Assembly: GCA_028455995.1 (NCBI GenBank)
Contig: JABELC010000006.1
Coordinates: forward strand, 1,674,001-1,738,000
Source: Scleromitrula shiraiana
Lineage: Eukaryota; Ascomycota; Leotiomycetes; Helotiales; Sclerotiniaceae
Reading direction: 5' to 3'
Length of the DNA: 64,000 nucleotides
Of this stretch, positions 56,031-64,000 are shown in pieces. The translations under genes and the position numbers were made by a program. The notes beneath the pieces were generated by a model. That model had not been told where the DNA came from and made no database searches. It saw only the letters and a program-made list of their open reading frames with translations. The first letter of the stretch is position 1; each line of letters opens with the position of its first letter.

Positions 56031-57473
56031 ATAATATATCACTCCAGACCTGCCATTATAATATTTGTTCGAATCGGTTCAGCCAAGTCGCTACAGGCTT
56101 CGGATCTAAAGTAACTAATTCAACGTGCATCAGTTTGAGAAATGATATGAAGAAGGAACTCTGCGATTGCATTGATCAATTGATTGAACGACTTACTACA
56201 GACATAAATCTTTTCGTCGGATTGATCATGTTGATTATTATTCTCCTAACATTTGCAAGAACCCTCTCACATATATTATACGTCTTAAAACCTGGTTCGA
56301 GTTTAATATGTTTGTGATAATACCGTAAGGATTCTCCTTATAATATTCTCACTGATCTAAGTGCGAAGACAAGACTTGGGCCAATAGACTTTGTTTGGTT
56401 TGTGGAAGGTTTCCATGTTCTCTAAAATAAATATCAAATAATACTTTGCGTAGGTCATAGGAAATTTGATACAAGAATGACGTATCCATTCATAATTTTC
56501 GGTCACCCAATTGTATAATGATGAATTGGAGAATGAAATGTATCGCAGACCAAAGTTATTACAATCATGAAAGACGTTTTAACAATTTATTAGATGCTCA
56601 AATTATGATTGTTTGTTACTTGGACACAAACGAGTGAAGTCATGGAAGCTACGGCTATCAATTGCAGTCTTAATATCTCATATCATCACAATTCGTCTTG
56701 CCAGCAACGATATCAACCCCTTGTAAATGCAAAGATAGTATTAATCAATACCAAGTGAGGTAGTAACGTCATATCAAAGCTCCCATAATTTCAAATCTTG
56801 AAACTCATTGAATGGAAGCAGCTAGACCTCCTTGGATTCTCATATTACCATCATAGATCTAACAAAAAGCTTGGTATCTATGAGGTGACTAAATCATACT
56901 AAACAACACTATAAGATTGGGCATTCATATTTGGACTGTCTAATCTAGATTGAGCAATGATAGGCTGAAAATATTTTACTTGAACTTGGAGTATATAAAA
57001 TTTTGGTTGCTCAATGTAAATTCAGATAATGTGGTACTCTTACTGTCTGACTTAGAACTGCACAATTGAATACTAAAATTATTCGACAGGAAGTAGTAGA
57101 ATATCATACTCTGCTTACTAAATTTCCAATCAGATGATGAAGTATTTTAATTGCACAGTGAGAAGACGATTAATGAATTACATCACCACTTAGTCCGCGT
57201 GATAAAAAAGAGCCCATCTACTGATAAGAAATGATATAAAGTTTAGCTATAGCAGCTGGGAGGGCAGTCTATGACGAGATAATTGCAGTATACTAGAATG
57301 ATGATCTCGATTCCCTTGAAAGAGAGATAACTAGCACCAGAGGAAAAACGTATATAACTCCCACCCCATTCCCTCAGGTTTCAAAACCTCACGAAACCCT
57401 AAGATCAAGAAAAGTAATGGTTCATTCTCCAACACCTTCCCAATTCCTCTAACTAACTTATTAATAGGTTGTC
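56031..57473. other. Intergenic, no gene seen
   Basis: AT-rich, with only short open frames (for example 56135-56317, 60 codons, with a hydrophobic run but no ATG-context support). Confidence 0.5.
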
Positions 57474-57698
57474 ATGTCTTCACCAGCAAACAAGAACAAC
57501 AACAAAACCACCACCACCACCACCACCACCACCACCACCACCAACAATAACAACATGAGCGCACTCCTCGAGGAGCTTCGCCGGGACACCCCCAACGAGG
57601 GGCCAGCCTATATCCGGTGGCCCATTCGCGACTGGAGCTGGGCTCCAAACTTCAAGCCACCCACGAGTGCCAAAAAGACCTCGTCGGCGTCAGGATAG
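57474..57698 (+). CDS. Small uncharacterised protein, frame probably shifted downstream
   Basis: From ATG, 74 residues: an Asn/Lys start, a poly-Thr run coded by (ACC)n at about 57507-57541, then MSALLEELRRDTPNEGPAYI and DWSWAPNFKPP before a stop. From about 57660 another frame is strongly protein-like to 57906 (RQDSWAIHFEGEEKLPTDWA, EIEWRGRKKRQTWANLFKRR). A one-base shift near 57660 would join the two parts into one about 140-residue basic protein. No intron with GT-AG ends fits well. Either the gene is frameshifted here or the sequence has an error. No family recognised. Confidence 0.35.
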   Translation: MSSPANKNNNKTTTTTTTTTTTTNNNNMSALLEELRRDTPNEGPAYIRWPIRDWSWAPNFKPPTSAKKTSSASG

Positions 57699-57906
57699 TT
57701 GGGCAATCCACTTCGAAGGAGAGGAGAAGTTGCCAACCGACTGGGCACACCATCTCCCAACTCCTGTCGCCCCTCCCCCTCGCCGGACTTCTCGGGAAAT
57801 TGAATGGAGAGGAAGGAAGAAGCGCCAAACCTGGGCAAACCTCTTCAAGAGAAGGTGGAAGATGGAGGAGGATGGATTGTTTCTTCTTTTTATTTTTTTT
57901 TTGTAA

Positions 57907-60857
57907 TAGAAATATTAAATTCTAAATTTATTTCAAAACAATTCATTGTGCGTCACTTGCAGTTAGAATAACATGATGTAATTGTCTATCACCTTAACAG
58001 ACATTCATAACATAAAATGGAACAATAATGGCAACAATAATATCGTCGCCTCAATACCCCACCCCCACATTCATAAAAATTCCAGTACCCACTATACCCG
58101 CACAAAGTTTCTTTTCAAACACGTTATATTATTTATTTATAACCGTGCATGATACCTCATCAACGCCAACGAGACAACAATATAAAAATACATCTCCCAC
58201 GACAACAATAAACAATTGAAACTGCCAAAAAAAGAAAGAAAGAATACATCCCACTTACCTCTATATTACACACTTACCTACCTGCTCAAAATCTTTATAC
58301 CAATATAACACAATTGAATATTACCATCTTTTACCATCCCTTCTCTCGTATCACAATGTCGTCACCCTCTCAAGCAATTAATCTTGAGGTCATCCACCTC
58401 GTTGTCGCTTATTCCATCACCCTCTTCCAAAAACCCTAATCTTATCCTTAACACGACTCATCAACCTTACCACTCACCACCACCTATCTTATCGCCCCGC
58501 CCACATTATAATATCCCTTCGTTTTCAAGTTATCCATAATCCATCGTGAGGTTATTCAAATACCCCACCCATAACACCCGACACCCGACAGCCAACCCTC
58601 TCCCCCAATCCCTAATCTTATCCTTGGCACCACTCACTCACTGACGTACTCACCCACCAAACATCCGCAATCCGCCACTCCATTAAAACCCCATTATATC
58701 TTCATAATCCGAATACCCCACACATAACCCTCTCTTTCTAACCCCACTGCATTGACTCATTCACCCACTCCCCGACCAAACCCACAGCCCGTCAACCTGT
58801 ATCCACCTCCCCGCCTACATCACAATATATCCTCCCCTTCAATTAACTCTCCATAATCCAAATGCCCAACCCATAACCCTCTCCCAAAAACCCTACCGTA
58901 CCGACCATATCAAAATCCTTAGTATCATCCACACCAAACACAAAAACAAATACACAATGCCCCACCCAATCAATTCCCCATCCCATCACCCGACATCCTG
59001 CCATCGTAATGCCTCATCTATAACCCTATCCCCATAACCCTAAGCTTACTAGTACCACCCATCCACGAATTAATTCTCACCCATCTATTACCCATTCTCC
59101 ATTCCCCAGTACCCACTCTCAATTCCCATCCCCCATTTCCCATCATCCACCACCTCAATACCCCATCCACAACCCTCTGCCCAAAACTCTTAAGTTTACT
59201 AGTACCGCCCTTCCGCCAATCAATTCTCTCTCATCTAGTACTCACTCTCTATTCCCCAGTACCCAGTACCCACGCTCAATACCTATCACTCATCCACCCA
59301 CCCGAATCGTGCCCATCGTGCGTAATTGAAAATACACAAACCCACCTATCTCAATTACTCATTCCCACATCCATGCTTATGACCAATCTCAAATGATACC
59401 TCATCCTCATCCTCATCCTCATCCTCATCCTCATCCTCATCCTCATCCTCATCCTCATCCTCATCCTCATCCTCATCCTCATCCTCATCCTCATCCTCAT
59501 CCTCATCCTCATCCTCATCCTCATCCTCATCCTCATAGCCATACTTACACCCACTCAACAAACCGCCAATCGCAACCCCCCAACCCACACAATCAATTCT
59601 CCACCCCGACCCCCCATCCTCCATCCCACTTACAAACACCTATACCATACCATACCATACGCAGCCTACGCATCCAAAAATACGCATCACCACCTACATG
59701 TCGTCAAAAAAAAAAACCCCCTCCTCGTTTGTTTACGTCACATATAAAATTGACCCCACATTTCTACCGCGGTCGCGCATATCAGCCCCTGCGGCCTGCG
59801 GTACAGGGAATGAACCCTGCAAGTGCGGTCGGTATGTTGTTTGTGCGCTATGGTATGGTATGTGGTATGGTGTGGTATGGTATGGGAAGTTTGATATTGT
59901 CAGTGAGTGGGTACTTAGGTGTATATGAGTTTTGTTAGGGATTTTATGGATGTTATGGATGTTATGGATGTTATGGATTGTATGGATTGTATGGATGGAA
60001 TTCTGTCTAATTCGATGGTTTACGGGAAATGTGTGAGGATTGATCTATGTATATTTGGTGATGATACGGTACAGTATTAATATTAATATTAATATTAGTA
60101 TTAGTATTGGTGAGATATTGTACGATTCTCTGATTCAACGAGTTTGATTGAGTTGTAGCATTTACGAGTGATTGGGTATCTATCTATCTATCTATCATCG
60201 ACAGCTCTCTACCCTGATCGTAAACGGTTTCTCTAGAAAATTGAACGTTTCACTCAGACTTGATGTTTCAATCGGACTTCAACATGATCGTCCTTAAATA
60301 TAGAATAGATTAAGATCAACTGGTTAATTGGCTGGTCAAATAGTTCATTCATCTGTATTCGCTACCTAACATATCCACGAATGAATCAATCGATCGATCG
60401 ATCGATTAATCAATCATTCAATCATGGAATCATTACCAAAATACCTTCCTAGCTTTCCCACCCAACCTTGTCATTCATCCCAGCCTATCCTTCCCTTCCA
60501 TCCCATCCATACCAATCCCCAAACTCCAAAGCCTAATTTTACCATTTTCTTTCTCTAGTTCATCTTCCATCCCATCCATTCATCCATCCATCCATAAATT
60601 TTCCCCAGAGAAATGAAATGCATAATTATATACGTACGCTGTTGTCTGTCCGTCTGTCCATCACATATACAAAGACAAGACTTCATTCATTCATTCATGC
60701 AAGCAAGCGAGCACTCAAGCATTCGAACACTTAAACCCCCCAAATCCACCACAAGACCAAAAACCAGAAACCAAAAACCAATCCCTAAGACCACCCCCAA
60801 GATAATAGAAGAAACCTTTAAAAACAGAACTTAAAAGAAAAGAAGAACCTCCTAAGA
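57907..60857. other. Gene-free, G-poor satellite-like region
   Basis: From 58020 to about 59650 the plus strand is rich in A, C and T and very poor in G. Phrases such as CATAACCCTCTC, CCCTAATCTTATCC and AAGCTTACTAGTACC recur every 150-200 bp in altered form. 59401-59536 is a (TCATCC)n tract. After 59800 short-unit repeats (GGTATGGTATG, TTATGGATG, TCTATCTATC, GATCGATC) dominate. Long open frames through the hexamer tract are artefacts of the repeat. Confidence 0.7.
59401..59536 (+). repeat. (TCATCC)n microsatellite, about 23 units
   Basis: 136 bp of uninterrupted TCATCC. It leaves all frames open and so produces long artefact frames on both strands (His-Pro, Met-Arg and Asp-Glu repeats). Confidence 0.97.
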
Positions 60858-62270
60858 TTAAACGATAATCCACCAAATACTCCCCACCAACCCCATCAGC
60901 ACCACCGTCGTCAAAAACCCCGCCCCAATCCTATCTCCCGTTGTCACATCCCCGGGCGTCGTAACCCCCCCACCACCCCCACTCTTCGTGCCCGCCGAAT
61001 AATCCCCCTGACTAGTGCCACCAGTCGTATTAGTGAGAGGTCCCGCAACCTTCGAGATCAGGTTACTCTGGATAACTTCTAATGCCGCCATCTGTTGACC
61101 CACGCCATACGAGCCATCCCAGACTCCATTCGTCGTCCATTTTAGGCCGCATGTTCGTCCGTTGTTGCCGCCGCTGCAGGAGGCGGCGGCGCCTTCTGCG
61201 GAGGGTGCTAGGCGTGCCATTACGGCGTCGTATGTGAAGGGGGCCATTTTTGTAGTTGCTGCCATCCAGCGCGCGAGATAGGCTTTAAATGATTGTTGAT
61301 CTATGTTACATTTTCCATTATTCTCGCAGGCTACCTCCATCATGATGTTGTTGTCGAAGAAAACGTCAAGACCCTTCATTAATCCTTCCACACGAGTACG
61401 CCAGATATCGCTACCGTTGGTGTAGTTGTACATATTTGCTGCACCTAGGAGGAATGCTCCGGCGTTGTAGGACCATTGAATATGATTAATTCGTGTACAA
61501 TTGATGGTATCGTCTGAACCATCATAGACATAGTAATTTGAATCTAAAAGCCCTATGTTTTCCATCCATGTCCAGGTTTTCTCGGACCATTGAGCATATG
61601 TATCGTTTCCGGTATATTTTGCAAGTCGAGCACCAAGATTGAAGAAACATCCGTTGGAAATCGAATTTTTGTAGTTATACCCATTATTAAATGTGAAAAT
61701 TTGCCATCGGAGACCTCCACCACACGTAGAATCATCCCAACGTGGAGCTTGTGTATTAAAGACTGCCTGGGCGAGTGCAAGCCATTGTGGTGATGTAGGA
61801 GGAGGATTTGGAAAGTTAACTTCGGCCGCAGACATTGCAGCTAACCCCCAAAACCCTTGATCATCATTTCCTTCTGTCTTAGTTTGATTGGGCGTCATAT
61901 AATCCGCATCGGGACCTGTTTGCCATAACATAGCTTGAGTTGTAACATCATTATACGTTGAGTCCCCAGTATAATACCAGTAATCAATCATTGCTCCAAA
62001 CATTGCCCCTGCTTCCCACCAATAATATGGAGCTGGTAAGTTACCAGGAATATCGCCTGTTCGATTACCGGTGTAATAAGTCATCATATCGTACGCAACT
62101 GTGCTAGCAGCCGACTTAATTGAGTCTAATAAAATATTAGTATAAATCATGGTTCCACTACCCATGTTTCACATACCTGGAGAACTTAAATCAAGATCGA
62201 TCGCATTAGCCACATTATTACCAGCTATAGCCATTGTGGCTACGCCAAATAGAGATTTTGAAAGCTTCAT
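60858..62270 (-). CDS. GH76 mannan endo-1,6-alpha-mannosidase, Dfg5/Dcw1 type, GPI-anchored
   Basis: Two exons, 62177-62270 and 60858-62125, with an intron 62126-62176 (GTATGT...TTAG) that keeps frame; 453 residues. Exon 1 gives the signal peptide MKLSKSLFGVATMAIAGNNV. The catalytic GH76 part starts APYYWWEAGAMFGAMIDYWY and has the paired acidic residues in KTEGNDDQGFWGLAAMSAAE. GGLRWQIFTFNNGYNYKNSI and CTRINHIQWSYNAGAFLLGA follow. The end is a Ser/Gly/Thr-rich linker and a hydrophobic tail (GAGFLTTVVLMGLVGSIWWI), a GPI-attachment signal. Dfg5/Dcw1 enzymes act at the plasma membrane or wall and are thought to move GPI proteins onto wall glucan. The acceptor is not known from sequence. Confidence 0.93.
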
Positions 62271-64000
62271 GATTTATGAGTTGATTCTATTCGAAAAAAT
62301 ATTGTTGTAAAAGGGATGTTGGTGAGTAGATTTTGTACGTGATGCGGAGACGAATGTGGAGAGAATGTGGGATGTTGATATTGATATCGATATTGATGAA
62401 TGTGCCGAATTCAATGACGTCGATCTATCTATCAATAAGTGATTCCAATAGAATTAATCAGAAATCGAGGAAAGAAAACAACAATAATAAGTTGAATCTT
62501 CTCCCAAAAATAATGCTCAAATGCGACCGGAGTAACGAGTGAAATGTTTATAATTGATTTGGAATTTTGAAGAATCAAGACCCAAGAATGATGGTTTGAG
62601 AGAATGTCCAAACTTCTTTCTATATGCCAATGAAAACGAATGATTTATGGCAAAGAAGTAATCATCATCATTATTATATGAAGACAATATATGATTCAAT
62701 TCAATTCAATTATTTGGATGATATAATTGTAGAATAAAAATATGAAAAAGGGAGGAAAGGAAGAAGTGGCAATTGATTATAGTAATGGAAAGAAGGAAGT
62801 GCGGTAATATAGTAGTATAGTAGTAGTATAGTAGTATAGTAGTATAGTAGTATAATAGTATAATAGTAATAATAATAAGTAATAAGTAGTGGTAGGTAGT
62901 AGTGTATGAAGGTGTGGGATAATGATTACTTTAGATAGTTAGTTGTCTTGGAAATTCTTGGAATTTTCATTCGTTTCTGTTTATAAGAGAAACACAGTAC
63001 AAAAAGTATGAACTTTGTTTGTTTGTATGTACCGACGACTTTGGATTCAAAACTCATATAAATATTGATTAAGGTTGGTACGGAAGTATTGGCTTTTTCA
63101 TTAAGAATGAAATATAAAGATGTACCTATAAAAGAGGTAGACAAAGTAGGCTGAGTATCTTGGACATCAAAAGCCAAGAATGTAAACTAATGAATATTAA
63201 GAAAAGATTCGACGACAATAATAAACTACTACTAGTATGTACTATTCATGGATCGACATATTCATCACAATTGTTAAGAATAAAGAAAAAAGAATCTCTT
63301 CTCTTTCTTAGAAAAATGATATCACCCTGGTATTGTTTCCATACCTACATAGTACTACATAGTAGGCTTAGTAGGTAAGCTTTGAGATATGATATGCAGA
63401 TGTAGATGTGGGTGTAGATGTAGATGTAGATGTAGATGTAGATATAGATGTAGATATAGATGTAGATATAGATGTAGATGCATGTATTAATTGATAAAAA
63501 GACAATCACCTAATATTATCTACAATACGTTTCTGAATTGTATTCATTGATTGATTGATTGATTTGATTGATTAATAAATAAATCCGAATCCATTGAGCG
63601 AACATGATAACATCCAACACTTGTGACTTGATCTTCTTCAATTCCATAACCAAGAAAAAAACTCAACTCTCAGTCTCTCCGTAAGTCATACATCCTTTAA
63701 CGCCCAATGTTTTTCTCGTATAAACCTTTCGGTTTGGTGAAAAAGGTTCTTGGCATTTGATTTTGGAACGCCATTTGATCGGTAGTCCGTTTGATTCTTC
63801 CGAAGTTGTGATTTGTTGCACACTTGATGCATGATATGTTATGTTTTGTATATGTATGTTGTATGTATGTTGAAATAAATTTTTTCGGTGATGCAGCCTG
63901 ACTTATTATTATTGATTTTATATAATGTAGATTGAAGGATTATATATAGTATGTACGACTATGAACACGTGTCAATCACGTGTGTAACATGTGATCTATA
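62271..64000. other. Upstream region of the GH76 gene; microsatellites
   Basis: No gene supported. (TAGTAGTATAG)n-type repeats run from about 62811 to 62877, and (GTAGAT)n from about 63399 to 63482. A (TTGATTGA)n run is near 63547. The last 300 bp may lead into a gene beyond the window; nothing coding is seen. Confidence 0.55.
63399..63482 (+). repeat. (GTAGAT)n microsatellite
   Basis: Near-perfect GTAGAT hexamers with a few ATAGAT variants. Confidence 0.9.

Noticed and set aside
59355..59938. Long frames of His-Pro, Asp-Glu or Met-Arg repeats on both strands
   Set aside because: They come from the (TCATCC)n microsatellite, which has no stop in any frame; no start context, domain or flanking coding sequence supports a gene.

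Overview
This is eukaryotic, filamentous-ascomycete (Pezizomycotina) DNA. Genes are short and carry 50-110 bp introns with GTRNGT donors and YAG acceptors. They include a Sec17 orthologue, a GatC-like mitochondrial subunit of the fungal Gta3 type, an asco-type laccase with a DSGV tail, a GPI-anchored GH76 (Dfg5/Dcw1-type) enzyme and an intron-containing tRNA-Lys. A large AT-saturated retrotransposon block carries mutations of the RIP type (C:G to T:A). My impression is a leotiomycete of the Botrytis/Sclerotinia kind, but no sequence here proves the genus.

Layout. 0-3.2 kb is housekeeping: the 3' end of a DUF726/TMCO4-type hydrolase, a GatC-like amidotransferase subunit (minus) and alpha-SNAP/sec17. 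3.2-7 kb is mostly gene-poor, with a small Cys-rich zinc-binding-type gene. 7-31 kb is an accessory stretch rich in secretory-pathway and glycan-related genes. It holds an O-fucosyltransferase-like type II protein, an acyltransferase-3 membrane protein, an Och1-like sugar transferase with an in-frame TAG before a repeat tail, a 14-TM-type MFS exporter and a DUF3237 protein. It also holds tRNA-Lys(UUU), two uncharacterised proteins, and a divergent pair made of a propeller-like type II protein and an SGNH-hydrolase-like type II protein. 31-36.4 kb has a small secreted protein, a DHA1 MFS transporter and an uncharacterised three-exon gene. 36.4-51.6 kb is repeat territory: a gene relic, a solo LTR with target-site duplication, and an 11-kb tandem array of RIP-degraded Ty1/copia elements sitting inside a smaller inverted-repeat element. 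51.6-53.7 kb is a seven-exon laccase. 53.7-60.8 kb is gene-poor, with a second solo LTR of the same family, a possibly frameshifted small gene and a strongly strand-asymmetric (G-poor) satellite region with a (TCATCC)n tract. 60.9-62.3 kb is the GH76 gene, followed by microsatellite-rich flanking DNA.

How parts may work together. The glycosyl-transfer, acyl-transfer, deacylation-type and export genes between 7 and 30 kb could act on one surface glycan or glycolipid. This is inferred from co-location only; the genes are separated by 0.3-2 kb gaps and face both ways. All splice junctions below were placed by eye and checked for reading-frame continuity, not by transcript evidence.
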